Shown: piece after piece, positions 32,648-41,066 of the stretch
How positions within the stretch are numbered: position 1 is the first letter of the stretch
Layout of the letters: each line of letters opens with the position of its first letter
DNA from: a virus
Direction: 5' to 3' (one strand)
Length of the DNA stretch: 58,919 nt
IMG/VR virus record: IMGVR_UViG_3300022871_000577
Location: 1 to 58,919 of that record
Program-made: the position numbers and the translations under genes
The notes under the pieces: generated by a model
Database searches by the model: none
The model's input: the letters and a program-made list of their open reading frames with translations, nothing else
What the model was told of the DNA's origin: nothing

Positions 32648-33307
32648 CTATTTCGTAACACAGCGTTTATACAACGTATTTAACCACTCACTATTCTCTG
32701 AGAAATTATAATCTAAATTAGTCGGCATTAATGCTAGTATCATTTCATTATTATAGGGTTCTTTTCCTATGATATACCATTTACGATATTCTTTAATATA
32801 ATTATAAAATAGTACATATGCACTAGCTTCTTTACAATAGTCTTTAACATCAATAGGTAAATTATATTTTTTAATCTTCACTATTGCTCTTCTTTCACAG
32901 TCTAATTCTAAATCTCTAACTATCTCTGCATATTTAGCTATGACGTTTTTACTTCTTTTAATCTTCTTATTCTCTACCCAATTAAATAATAACGTGCAGG
33001 CATCACTTCTACCTACAGTTAAAGCAGTCCAGTATTTACTCTTCTCTCTCCATTGGTCAAAATGACAAGATTCATGCACTAGAGTTCTTAACCACTTTTT
33101 ACTGCCAAAAGCACAAGCTAAAATACCTCTATTCTTTGTGCAACCTTCAAAGAAACCATTAGATTTACTTCCACTCCAATCAACGTACTTATCTAATGAC
33201 ATACGAAATAAAACATTATGCTCAAATAAAGTCTTTGATAAATCTTTAAGAAACTTATCTGTATTTTTATTGTGAGTTCTAATATTATATATTTGTGTTA
33301 TTTTCAT
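32648..33307 (-). CDS. HExxH zincin-like protein
   Basis: 219 residues. LVHESCHFDQW (about residue 77) contains the HExxH zinc motif, with a candidate third ligand in LELDCERRAIVKIKK. The N-terminus is a short domain around FRMSLDKYVDWSGSKSNG. This is the layout of a predicted zinc peptidase family I know from phages, activity unproven. Its start overlaps the upstream small gene by ATGA. Confidence 0.65.
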   Translation of the reverse strand: MKITQIYNIRTHNKNTDKFLKDLSKTLFEHNVLFRMSLDKYVDWSGSKSNGFFEGCTKNRGILACAFGSKKWLRTLVHESCHFDQWREKSKYWTALTVGRSDACTLLFNWVENKKIKRSKNVIAKYAEIVRDLELDCERRAIVKIKKYNLPIDVKDYCKEASAYVLFYNYIKEYRKWYIIGKEPYNNEMILALMPTNLDYNFSENSEWLNTLYKRCVTK

Positions 33308-33459
33308 TTTTTTAATCTCTTTTTGACTGCTTTAGCTAATATCCCACCATATTCATAAATCATAAGCTTAACAATATATTTAACATCAGAGTCATTCATT
33401 GCCTTAACCATAATTCTTTCAAGCTCTGCTTTACTAGGGTCTTTATACTTCTTTGTCAT
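33304..33459 (-). CDS. 51-residue basic hypothetical protein
   Basis: Reads MTKKYKDPSKAELERIM and ends VKKRLKK; helical and basic. ATGA overlap with the zincin-like gene downstream and a 17-nt overlap with the gene upstream support it. Its EKIL/DDSD pattern resembles the small protein at 36793-36969 (both have a helix, then DSD/DSE, then a second helix), so they may be distant paralogues. Confidence 0.5.
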   Translation of the reverse strand: MTKKYKDPSKAELERIMVKAMNDSDVKYIVKLMIYEYGGILAKAVKKRLKK

Positions 33460-33739
33460 TTATTTTCCTTACATTATACCAAACAATATGTGTGAATTCC
33501 TTAGGCATTGCTACTGTAGGAACTTTAACTTCTGTAAATGTATTTGTTTTATAATCATAGAGATTACTTTTTCCTGTTACATGATGAGTAAATACTGTGA
33601 TATTTGACTCTTGCGTTTTTGTTGCAAAATGACCATATCCTTCGTTGTCTTTAAATATACCCTCTTTTGCAAACTGTTTCCATGTAGACAATTTTAGATG
33701 TAATCCTACTTTTGAAATTTCTGTTCCTATCCATTCCAT
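33443..33739 (-). CDS. Hypothetical protein
   Basis: 98 residues, mixed alpha/beta (WKQFAKEGIFKDNEGYGHFA; ITVFTHHVTGKSNLYDYKTN; FTHIVWYNVRKIND). No motif recognised. Preceded by GAAAGGC and in the tightly packed early operon. Confidence 0.45.
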   Translation of the reverse strand: MEWIGTEISKVGLHLKLSTWKQFAKEGIFKDNEGYGHFATKTQESNITVFTHHVTGKSNLYDYKTNTFTEVKVPTVAMPKEFTHIVWYNVRKINDKEV

Positions 33740-33753
33740 ATCTAAGCCTTTCT

Positions 33754-33978
33754 TTAGTCAACATAATGTAAGTAATCATAAACAATCGAATCTAAAGTTG
33801 CCTCTGTTTGCTTATGACATATAAGTAAATGCAATGCTGTATCAATCGAGTCTACCTGCAATATCAACTCATAAATTCTATCTGTCTCTACTAAGTTAAA
33901 ATAGTAGTGTAATACTTTAGAAATTTTATGAACATCTTTTTTCTTTAATGTATTTAATATTTGTCTTGGATATATCAT
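33754..33978 (-). CDS. Hypothetical helical protein
   Basis: 74 residues, mostly alpha-helical (RQILNTLKKKDVHKISKVL; IDTALHLLICHKQTEATL). ATGA overlap with the upstream 52-residue gene. No known family. Confidence 0.45.
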   Translation of the reverse strand: MIYPRQILNTLKKKDVHKISKVLHYYFNLVETDRIYELILQVDSIDTALHLLICHKQTEATLDSIVYDYLHYVD

Positions 33979-34133
33979 TTGTTTTTCATCTTTAGTAATG
34001 CTCTATAAAATAGATTTCTCTTTCTGAAGCGTTCGATAGCATCAGAGATTGTCTCAATATATTTCAAGGTATCTTCTGAGCCGTCATCTGCAATTTGAAT
34101 CATCATACTCTGTAAAGCTGTATAGTGTTCCAT
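33975..34133 (-). CDS. 52-residue helical hypothetical protein
   Basis: ATG 34133 to TGA 33975; two predicted helices (YTALQSMMIQIADD, TLKYIETISDAIERFRKRN). Starts 2 nt from the cupin gene and overlaps the next start by ATGA. No family recognised. Confidence 0.45.
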   Translation of the reverse strand: MEHYTALQSMMIQIADDGSEDTLKYIETISDAIERFRKRNLFYRALLKMKNK

Positions 34134-34134
34134 A

Positions 34135-34524
34135 TTATTTACTCTCTAGTTTATATGCAGGTTGTAATTTAATATTATCATCGTCATCTGTTAGAGAAAC
34201 TTCCATAATAATACTTTGATGAGATAATGACTTAAATTTATGAATTGTTAAAGGATTAATTCTGAATTTATCTCCTGCATCTAAAACAGTTCTTTTGTTC
34301 TCAGTTGTCTCAGTAGCGTATTCAAGTTCTACTGTTCCTTGTAATATAATAAATGTTTCATCTTTTCTTTCGTGATAGTGCCAGCTGGAAGAGAAACCTC
34401 TATTTAATATCAATAACTTATTGCAGTATAATTCGTTATTCTCTATCCAAAGTTCATATCCCCAGAGATGGTCGTATTTTTCTCCTTTAAATGTTGCTAT
34501 GAAAGAGTTTATTTGTTTGCTCAT
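34135..34524 (-). CDS. Cupin-domain protein
   Basis: 129 residues. Cupin motif 1 is present as SSWHYHERKDETFIILQG and motif 2 as DAGDKFRINPLTIHKF, giving the His/His/Glu metal site and second-motif His. Similar stand-alone cupins include sugar-phosphate isomerases and sugar-nucleotide epimerases or ketoisomerases, so a link with the phage glycan genes is possible. The substrate is not predictable. Confidence 0.72.
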   Translation of the reverse strand: MSKQINSFIATFKGEKYDHLWGYELWIENNELYCNKLLILNRGFSSSWHYHERKDETFIILQGTVELEYATETTENKRTVLDAGDKFRINPLTIHKFKSLSHQSIIMEVSLTDDDDNIKLQPAYKLESK

Positions 34525-34682
34525 TTTCCTCTACCTCCACACCAATCACAAACAGTACCTAATCCAGAGTCCCATTCGTGATGACAACTATCGCAATGAA
34601 GTATTTGAGGTGTTACTGATTGAACTGCGTGTAATCTTTTGATAATATCGTCTACAATTTTCTCTACTGATTCGTCGCTCAT
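34521..34682 (-). CDS. 53-residue zinc-finger protein
   Basis: An N-terminal acidic helix (VEKIVDDIIKRLHAVQ) is followed by a zinc finger CDSCHHEW and CDWCGGRG. ATGA overlaps on both sides (with the cupin gene and the next upstream gene). Similar to the other tiny ribbons of this phage; function unknown. Confidence 0.55.
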   Translation of the reverse strand: MSDESVEKIVDDIIKRLHAVQSVTPQILHCDSCHHEWDSGLGTVCDWCGGRGK

Positions 34683-34837
34683 TTTATATCCTTTAATTGT
34701 GATTCTAAAACTATCTGTTCTTTATCATTCTTATCTCTAACTAAATACATCTTCATATCAAGATGATAAATATAAGCAGATTCCTTTATTGTTACTGTTT
34801 CATTTGTCTCTATAAGACATGCTGTTTTATTTTTCAT
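34679..34837 (-). CDS. 52-residue hypothetical protein
   Basis: Beta-rich small protein (CLIETNETVTIKESAYIYHL; MYLVRDKNDKEQIVLES). Overlaps the zinc-finger gene by ATGA and the gene upstream by 11 nt. No family recognised. Confidence 0.45.
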   Translation of the reverse strand: MKNKTACLIETNETVTIKESAYIYHLDMKMYLVRDKNDKEQIVLESQLKDIK

Positions 34838-35006
34838 TATTAACCTCGTTAGTGTTTTTAATGATTAATGTTGAGTGTTTGCATCTAGACCTCGTGCATA
34901 TGTAAAAATAGATATTACTAGAACCGTTTTTAAGATGGTCGTCTAGCTTTCGAGTTTTACTTCCACATTTAGAACAAAGAACATTATCGCTTTTCTTTTC
35001 TTTCAT
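34827..35006 (-). CDS. 59-residue zinc-binding protein, probably leaderless
   Basis: CSKCGSKTRKL and CTRSRCKHS provide four Cys/His ligands. The ATG at 35006 lies 6 nt after the -10 box of a near-consensus promoter, so transcription should start at or within one base of the start codon. First gene of the early operon running down to 27 kb. Confidence 0.6.
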   Translation of the reverse strand: MKEKKSDNVLCSKCGSKTRKLDDHLKNGSSNIYFYICTRSRCKHSTLIIKNTNEVNNEK

Positions 35007-35012
35007 AGTCTA

Positions 35013-35041
35013 AGTATAGCACACTTTCAGCTATTTGTCAA
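35013..35041 (-). promoter_or_regulatory. Sigma70-type promoter P1
   Basis: On the minus strand TTGACA (35041-35036), 17 nt, TGC-TATACT (-10 at 35018-35013). The -35 is perfect, the spacer ideal and the -10 extended. It overlaps the last codons of the gene at 35031-35555 and drives the small-gene operon to its left. Confidence 0.88.
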
Positions 35042-35555
35042 GTTTTATTTTTTCTTTTAAATCTTTTTGTCTCTTTGTAATGTACGCTGAAGTTAATCGT
35101 TTCACTATGACATCGTGTAACTTAGTCGACCTATGCTCTGTCAATTTTTTAGGTGTGCGTATTGTTTTAACTAAGCTCTCTAATTCATAGATATTATTCA
35201 GTTCACACATTTTATTCCACTTATCTTCTTTAAAAACTAATATACCGTATTTTGAATTTGTTTGGTCTACCCATTTTTTAGCTTCTTCTAATAAAGATTC
35301 TGGAACACACATAATAAAGTATGTTGCATTTAGATATGTATTACGTCTATTATAATGTTTTCTTTTTCTAGCCTCACCTTGCCATAAATCAGATTTACTA
35401 ATTTTTATCTCTATGTCGTAGAAGCCTTTATCAGATTCAACCAAGACATCACTCTTACCATTATTACAGTAGGCCTCATCTACACATAGCATCTGTCGTC
35501 TAAATCTATAATAAGATAATACTGCTGTTTTGATGATGTCTGCTGATAGTTTCAT
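35031..35555 (-). CDS. PD-(D/E)XK nuclease-like protein
   Basis: 174 residues. The segment KSDVLVESDKGFYDIEIKISKSDL carries a candidate catalytic core (Asp, then E-x-K in IEIKIS). A helical N-terminus and a basic C-terminus (KRQKDLKEKIKLDK) follow. Similar domains occur in MmcB-like DNA-repair nucleases. Activity is inferred. The C-terminal codons KLDK-stop coincide with the -35 of promoter P1. Confidence 0.6.
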   Translation of the reverse strand: MKLSADIIKTAVLSYYRFRRQMLCVDEAYCNNGKSDVLVESDKGFYDIEIKISKSDLWQGEARKRKHYNRRNTYLNATYFIMCVPESLLEEAKKWVDQTNSKYGILVFKEDKWNKMCELNNIYELESLVKTIRTPKKLTEHRSTKLHDVIVKRLTSAYITKRQKDLKEKIKLDK

Positions 35556-35848
35556 TACAGTCTATTTCTGAAGTCAAAGTCAGGCGGTTCTATATCCGGT
35601 TTATCCTCTTCATCAAATAACTCTTTCTCAAAATCTTCTTCTTTATAAAATGTTTCCTCTTCTTTTACAAACTGTTTTTCTTCTTCTATAGTTTTTAATT
35701 TAGAAACTACCGAAATAATAGGCATTGCTCCACCATCTATGCTAATTGTTATTATAGAGGGAGTTAATCTACTCGTAATTAATTCATGTTTTCTCAAAAC
35801 TCGAATAATATCTTGCTCAAATAATAGTGTCTCATAATCTTTTTTCAT
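35555..35848 (-). CDS. Acidic hypothetical protein
   Basis: 97 residues; an N-terminal alpha/beta part (DIIRVLRKHELITSRL, SIITISIDGGAMPIISVV) and a strongly acidic tail (EEETFYKEEDFEKELFDEED). Stop overlaps the next start. No family; the acidic tail recalls DNA mimics, but that is speculative. Confidence 0.45.
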   Translation of the reverse strand: MKKDYETLLFEQDIIRVLRKHELITSRLTPSIITISIDGGAMPIISVVSKLKTIEEEKQFVKEEETFYKEEDFEKELFDEEDKPDIEPPDFDFRNRL

Positions 35849-35861
35849 CTCTATCCTCTTT

Positions 35862-36803
35862 CTACAAATGACTATTTAGTTCGTCTAAAGTACAGACATC
35901 TGCACCGCTTTTACACGCAACAATACCGGCAGTTTTATTAGCAAGATATGCACTTTTTTCTAAACTTAGACCGTTCGATAAACCTAAAGTGAATGTGGCG
36001 ATTAATGTATCACCGCAACCTGTTACATCAACAATTTCTTTTCTTTCTGCTTTTAAATGATTGCTAACAACATCATCTGCATAATATAAACCGTTCTCAC
36101 TTAATGTTATAAGCACATTATTAAACCTGAACATTATCAATAACTCTTTGGCGAGTTCAAAGGAATCTTTATAATCATATATTTTAGTTTTAAAGATATT
36201 CTCTAACTCCTTTAAATTAGGCGTAATAGAGGTATAATTAGAAAAACAAGTAATATCTCTTTTCTTTGTATCAACTGTAATAATCTTATCTTCTTTTAAA
36301 GCAAGTTCTCCTATAAATACTGCGAGTTCTTCATTAATCATACCCTTATTATAATCAGATACTATTATTGCATCAAAATATTTGACATGTCTAACTAAAT
36401 TTTCCTTTACCTCTTTTAATTTAAAATTATTAAAACAAATATGTTCTCTATCAACTCTCAGTAGATGCTGATTATCTGCTATGTATCTTGTCTTTTTTGT
36501 CGTGATAACCTTTTTATCTGCGATTAATAAATTTGTATTGATTTTATTGTCTTGTAATAACTCTGTAACCCGAGTACCTGCAATATCTTTGCCTATTTTT
36601 CCTATAATCCAAACATTAGAACCTAAAGCTGTTAGATTTTTAGCCACATTAGCACAACCACCTAACTTATATTCACCTGATTGTTTATTCAATATAGGAA
36701 CAGGCGCTTCTGGAGAGATGCGTGATACTGAGCCTCTAACATACTTGTCAAGCATTAAATCCCCTATGACAAGTATATTCTTTTTATTTAATTTATTTTT
36801 CAT
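35862..36803 (-). CDS. HldE/RfaE1-like sugar kinase (PfkB family)
   Basis: 313 residues, the length of the kinase half of HldE (D-glycero-beta-D-manno-heptose-7-phosphate kinase). Motifs: LVIGDLMLDKYVRGSVSRIS at the start, EAPVPIL, GGCANVAKNLTALG, VDTKKRD, TPNLKEL, and DVTGCGDTLIATFTLGL with the catalytic Asp (usual GAGD is GCGD here). This start is so like bacterial RfaE that a heptose- or related sugar-phosphate kinase is likely. The nucleotidyltransferase half is absent, but two such proteins are encoded at 10.4 and 12.1 kb. Confidence 0.85.
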   Translation of the reverse strand: MKNKLNKKNILVIGDLMLDKYVRGSVSRISPEAPVPILNKQSGEYKLGGCANVAKNLTALGSNVWIIGKIGKDIAGTRVTELLQDNKINTNLLIADKKVITTKKTRYIADNQHLLRVDREHICFNNFKLKEVKENLVRHVKYFDAIIVSDYNKGMINEELAVFIGELALKEDKIITVDTKKRDITCFSNYTSITPNLKELENIFKTKIYDYKDSFELAKELLIMFRFNNVLITLSENGLYYADDVVSNHLKAERKEIVDVTGCGDTLIATFTLGLSNGLSLEKSAYLANKTAGIVACKSGADVCTLDELNSHL

Positions 36804-36969
36804 TTTCTTTTATAATCGTTTTGTTAATTGTTTTTAAAATAAACATACAATAAAGACTGATTGCTTTTATCTTTTCAGATTCGCTATCGTCAGTATTAAT
36901 TATTTTCATAACAGCAATCATTGGTCCCTTGACTGCCTTAATAAGAACTTTCTCTATTTTATCGTCCAT
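36793..36969 (-). CDS. 58-residue hypothetical protein
   Basis: ATG 36969 to TAA 36793, overlapping the kinase start by 11 nt. Two helices around NTDDSESEKIKAIS; basic tail. Weakly similar in layout to the 51-residue protein at 33304-33459. Function unknown. Confidence 0.5.
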   Translation of the reverse strand: MDDKIEKVLIKAVKGPMIAVMKIINTDDSESEKIKAISLYCMFILKTINKTIIKENEK

Positions 36970-36984
36970 AATATATTCTTTCTG

Positions 36985-39900
36985 TTAATCATTCATAAAT
37001 GTTAGAAAACCACCATCATTCAAAATGTCTGTTTCTCGCTCATTACATTCTGTAAGAGTATTATTAGCAAATCTAAACTTAAAGAATAATGAACCATGTA
37101 AAGCATCGCCCGTCTGATTCTTAGAAACAAAGAGTTCCATAATAGGATTGTATGCACCATTTTCATCTACCCAATGTAAATTACTATCTTGAATATTTTT
37201 TACTTGATGAAAGTTAGAATAAACACCACCAACGAATCTTGAGGCATACCACAAATCAATAGATTCTTTAATATCTTTACCACTAGGCTTAGCAGATGAT
37301 GACTTTGGAACTTCTGCTGTAGATATAATAGGACAATTAATCTGCTGTGGCAATCTCTTTAAATAAGAGGCAACTCTTTGAGCATTTTGTGTGGCCTCTA
37401 AGTGCTTTCCACTAGCTTGTAAGTCATGTAGATTGTCAATTACTACTACAAATTTCTTACCTCTTTCCATAGCTATCGTAGAGTGAATCTTAACATAATT
37501 ATCTAAATCGTCAAGAGTTCTAATATGAGAACCATCTTTAATAATAATATTATCTTTCATTTTCTTTAAGTTAGCCATACCGTTGAACCACTTATCATGT
37601 GTCTCACTATCAGGCTGTCTTACTTGCTTAGAAGTTAATCCTGAAGTGATACTCATTAATCGAGGTAGAATAGCTCTCTTAGCACCATCATCTAATGAAT
37701 AGAAGGCGACAAGAGTATCTTCATTCATCGCTAATTTATAAACAAAGTTTAATAGAAATGTTGTATTATGAGTTAATGTAAAGTCTCCTAATAAATATCT
37801 TCCTTTAGACTCTTTGTCTAGCGTAAAGCCATAATAGTCATCTACACCAAGAGCTTCAACAGAGAATCCTGTTTTTAGCGCATTCTTATTGCTTACACGA
37901 ATACGAGCGTGTTTTCTCTTTAGTTTTGTTGGTATTTTATTAATTTCTCCGAATATGTTAATTAAAAAATATTCTCTAATTTCATTTTTTTCTTTATAAA
38001 CATATTTAACTTTTTTAACTCTGTATGTTGAGCCTAGACCTAAAGAACGTGTTAAAAATAAAATATCATCTTTTAATTCACTCTCTTTACATGTAATAGA
38101 AAACATGCCTTTTGAATAGTAACCATCGGAGTCCAGTAATCCTGCAAGTAGTTGTAATCTATTTTCCTTCGAATTAATTAAATAATTATTTGGTACTCTT
38201 TTTATGTTATCTCTAACACACAGTCTTAGCTCATTTAATAAAGGATTATTACGATTCTTCCACTTATTGGTAAATGTATGCTTACTACATCTATTCTCTC
38301 TGTTTAACTTTTTATATATTAATTTATTTTCTTCTGCGAATTGTATAAAATAAGACTCTAATTCAATGTCTTTTCCTGTAATTTCAGGTTGATTTTTGGT
38401 TCCGTTACCTAACCAAAGACCTATAAAATAAGGGTCATATTTTACATACTGTTTCTTAAATTCAACAGACTTTCTTATTAGTTTACATCTATCTCTAAAA
38501 CATTTACTCTTTTTTAAATACGCATTAACTGAAAGTTCTAAAGTCAAATATTCTCTTTTTTTAGTTTTTTGATTTAATTGATTATAACTCAACACCAAAA
38601 TATGAGATTTATTTACGCCAAAAGACTCCCCTTTATTGGGTATAATATTAAATGTCTCTTCTTTACCTTTACAGACAGATTTAATAGTTACAGGATTACT
38701 ATTTTCTCCCATAAGAATATCATCTATATTAAGATTTTCTACAGATTTACTACTACCGTCATACATTAAAATTTTAGTTCCCTTAGTATGACACTTACCC
38801 GTTTCTGGAAAGCCTGCTAATAGATAGAGCGTATCCTCAAAACCACCAAATCTTTTATCGAATAAAGGAAAACCAGAAGGAATACCAGCAAAATTCTTAT
38901 TCCATGCGAGTTCTGTAAAGTCCTCTAACAATTCATCGTAAGCATCTTTCTCTTGCACATACTGAATCATGTTGAAAGAAGTTGAAGAATTAGACATATC
39001 ATCTATTGATTTTGTAAGCTGTCTTTTACCAATTTTTAAAGATTCTGCACATTCCGTAATGTAAGCCTCTTTTCTAATTAAGTTAGGACAACCTGCAATG
39101 AAGTCATAGATAATCTTTTCTTTAATTAATCCTTTTTCATAGTTCTCTATAAGATACTTTAAAGCAGAAAGTTTAGGTAAGTCTTTAAAATCATCTAGAG
39201 TATGCGTTTTCATATACTCATCGGGGTCTGGTTTAGCCTCGCCCTCTATAACAGGAATCTTGATAATAGAAATTTCAGAGTCTAGATTTTTCATTCTAAC
39301 TACTGTTCTTAAAAAACCATCTCTTGCTGTTCCTTTGTATAAATTATCTGGGTCTAAAGCTAAAAAGATTTTCTTAAATTCTATATTTGCTATCTTCTCT
39401 AAATTAGCATCATTGATAACATTTGTTAAACAACCAATAACATTTTGATTTGGATGTAAAGCAATAGCATCAAAGGGCCCTTCTACAATAGTTAATGTAT
39501 CATGTCCTCTAACACGCTCTATATTAAACAAATTACTTCCTTTAATACAGATTTTGATATACGGGTCATTATCTTCAGTATTAAACATACGAATAATTAG
39601 ACCAGAGTATTGATTGTTTTCATTCAAAATAGGAATTACAAGACCTTCTTTATGAAATACTGTAAGTAATCTATAATCGAATAAGCTTTTACATTCTTTA
39701 TTTAATTCAGGCGTAATATCGTTTGGAGATAAGCAACCAATTTTCCATGTCTGAAGTTTCTCTTTATTAATGTTTCGTTGCTTATAGTATGGAACGCCCT
39801 TTTGCAAGTTTTTCTTTTGAATAGATAGCTTATGAATATTCTCTAAAAATTTTCTTTGTCTATTTAGTGCCTTCTCATTTGCAGAATACTCATATTCTTC

Positions 39901-40218
39901 CTCTACAGGAATACTGTATTTTCTAGCCAAAACTTTAACTGCCTCGAAAAAGCTTGAACCTTTTATTGATACATTATTCTTAATACCATAAACATCAAAT
40001 ATATCGAAAGAACGCCGTTCTACAAAACAATATATTAAGTGATTCTTAGAGTCAGGTAAAAAGGCCGCTGATAATTTAGTTTCATCGTTATGGTCATGCG
40101 CCTCGGAATGCGGACATTGAACTTTCGTACCATTAGTTCTACACCCTAACTCATTAAGATATTCAGGTAATTTAGATTTAATTAGCTCTTTAATCTTATC
40201 TAAATTTTTAATGTGCAT
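36985..40218 (-). CDS. DNA primase-helicase with LAGLIDADG intein
   Basis: 1077 residues including a 343-residue intein; extein about 734. N-terminal primase zinc finger (CRTNGTKVQCPHSEAHDHND), TOPRIM motifs (TLTIVEGPFDAIALHP; FLALDPDN), then a DnaB/gp4-type RecA domain: GIPSGFPLFDKRFGG, AGFPETGK broken by the intein and resumed as TTFLLNF, Walker B FVVVIDNLHDL, and a C-terminal FRFANNTLTE strand. It should prime and unwind DNA at the phage fork. Activity requires splicing, because the P-loop is interrupted. Confidence 0.9.
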   Translation of the reverse strand: MHIKNLDKIKELIKSKLPEYLNELGCRTNGTKVQCPHSEAHDHNDETKLSAAFLPDSKNHLIYCFVERRSFDIFDVYGIKNNVSIKGSSFFEAVKVLARKYSIPVEEEYEYSANEKALNRQRKFLENIHKLSIQKKNLQKGVPYYKQRNINKEKLQTWKIGCLSPNDITPELNKECKSLFDYRLLTVFHKEGLVIPILNENNQYSGLIIRMFNTEDNDPYIKICIKGSNLFNIERVRGHDTLTIVEGPFDAIALHPNQNVIGCLTNVINDANLEKIANIEFKKIFLALDPDNLYKGTARDGFLRTVVRMKNLDSEISIIKIPVIEGEAKPDPDEYMKTHTLDDFKDLPKLSALKYLIENYEKGLIKEKIIYDFIAGCPNLIRKEAYITECAESLKIGKRQLTKSIDDMSNSSTSFNMIQYVQEKDAYDELLEDFTELAWNKNFAGIPSGFPLFDKRFGGFEDTLYLLAGFPETGKCHTKGTKILMYDGSSKSVENLNIDDILMGENSNPVTIKSVCKGKEETFNIIPNKGESFGVNKSHILVLSYNQLNQKTKKREYLTLELSVNAYLKKSKCFRDRCKLIRKSVEFKKQYVKYDPYFIGLWLGNGTKNQPEITGKDIELESYFIQFAEENKLIYKKLNRENRCSKHTFTNKWKNRNNPLLNELRLCVRDNIKRVPNNYLINSKENRLQLLAGLLDSDGYYSKGMFSITCKESELKDDILFLTRSLGLGSTYRVKKVKYVYKEKNEIREYFLINIFGEINKIPTKLKRKHARIRVSNKNALKTGFSVEALGVDDYYGFTLDKESKGRYLLGDFTLTHNTTFLLNFVYKLAMNEDTLVAFYSLDDGAKRAILPRLMSITSGLTSKQVRQPDSETHDKWFNGMANLKKMKDNIIIKDGSHIRTLDDLDNYVKIHSTIAMERGKKFVVVIDNLHDLQASGKHLEATQNAQRVASYLKRLPQQINCPIISTAEVPKSSSAKPSGKDIKESIDLWYASRFVGGVYSNFHQVKNIQDSNLHWVDENGAYNPIMELFVSKNQTGDALHGSLFFKFRFANNTLTECNERETDILNDGGFLTFMND
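37765..38793 (-). other. Intein with LAGLIDADG endonuclease inside the helicase P-loop
   Basis: 1029 nt, 343 residues, from Cys1 (codon 38793-38791) to the terminal Asn (37767-37765); +1 residue is Thr. Block A is CHTKGTKILMYDGSSKSVEN, block B GVNKSHILVLS, LAGLIDADG copies FIGLWLGNGTK and LLAGLLDSDGYYSK, and the C-terminal splice block GDFTLTHN (penultimate His present). Removal restores GFPETGKTT. It looks splicing-competent, with both endonuclease motifs in place. Confidence 0.9.
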
Positions 40219-40647
40219 TTATCGCCTCTTCTTTCTTTTACTCTCTTTGGTCTCTCTTAGAAAGACTGTTGATTCTTCTCCAGCCTGTTTTTTCTCAGCA
40301 CGTCTTTTAAAATAAGACTTCTTGGAAGGCGTTTCTACAACGGTTTCTGCAACTGTTTCTTCAATGTTCTCATTAATAGTTTCTTTTACTGGCTGAACTT
40401 TATCAACTTTCTTAATTTTTCTAGATTTTTCTGCTCTCTTTTTATTAGGATTTCTCACTACTGCAACTTTACTGAGATGAGTAGCACTTTTAACTATAGC
40501 CTCTATAGTGGGCTTTAGATAAGATACACCACCTCGTAATAAAGTCTTGCACTTGTCGCAATACTCATAAGAAATTAAAACGATACCGTCATGTCGTGGC
40601 TCTCTTTTATATTTCTTTATTATATTTTTATGTTTACATTTAAACAT
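40219..40647 (-). CDS. Basic zinc-finger protein, hypothetical
   Basis: 142 residues. C/H ligands in FKCKHKNIIKK and YEYCDKCKTLL form a putative zinc finger; the C-terminal half is low-complexity, very basic (KKRAEKSRKIKKVDK, ESKRKKRR) with an acidic interlude (ENIEETVAETVVE). Directly upstream of the helicase gene; a DNA- or RNA-binding role is plausible. Confidence 0.5.
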   Translation of the reverse strand: MFKCKHKNIIKKYKREPRHDGIVLISYEYCDKCKTLLRGGVSYLKPTIEAIVKSATHLSKVAVVRNPNKKRAEKSRKIKKVDKVQPVKETINENIEETVAETVVETPSKKSYFKRRAEKKQAGEESTVFLRETKESKRKKRR

Positions 40648-40660
40648 GATTTACTTTCTA

Positions 40661-41065
40661 TTATACTAGGATTCGAGACCAAGAATAAAACTCAATAGAA
40701 GTCTTTTCTTTAGTTTCTGTTTTATTATAAACTGATAATTTGTTTACTGCTTTAAGTGGCTTAGCTTTATAATCAACTGGACGAGCATCACTAGAGTATT
40801 TCTTGACAGCTATTGCTAGACCTTGCATCACTCTCTGAAATAATACTTTAATATCCTTCTTCTCAAGAAGCATACAAGCTGTTGAGGATAGAGGAAGTGT
40901 TACTCCGTATGATGTAGCTTTATCAACTAATGTAATATGATACTGATTATCTTTCCCTCTAAAAGGGTCCAAATAACAATATGTCCTATTACTATACTCA
41001 GAGTTGTCAAATATAATCTCCTTAAAGCATTGTCTGCAAAGCTCGTTCATATTCTCTGGATTCAT
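40661..41065 (-). CDS. Hypothetical protein
   Basis: 134 residues, with CRQCFKEI at the N-terminus, then an alpha/beta stretch (YHITLVDKATSYGVTLPLSS; LLEKKDIKVLFQRVMQGLAIAV). No family recognised. Adjacent to an HNH gene and 1 nt from it. Confidence 0.45.
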   Translation of the reverse strand: MNPENMNELCRQCFKEIIFDNSEYSNRTYCYLDPFRGKDNQYHITLVDKATSYGVTLPLSSTACMLLEKKDIKVLFQRVMQGLAIAVKKYSSDARPVDYKAKPLKAVNKLSVYNKTETKEKTSIEFYSWSRILV

Positions 41066-41066
41066 C

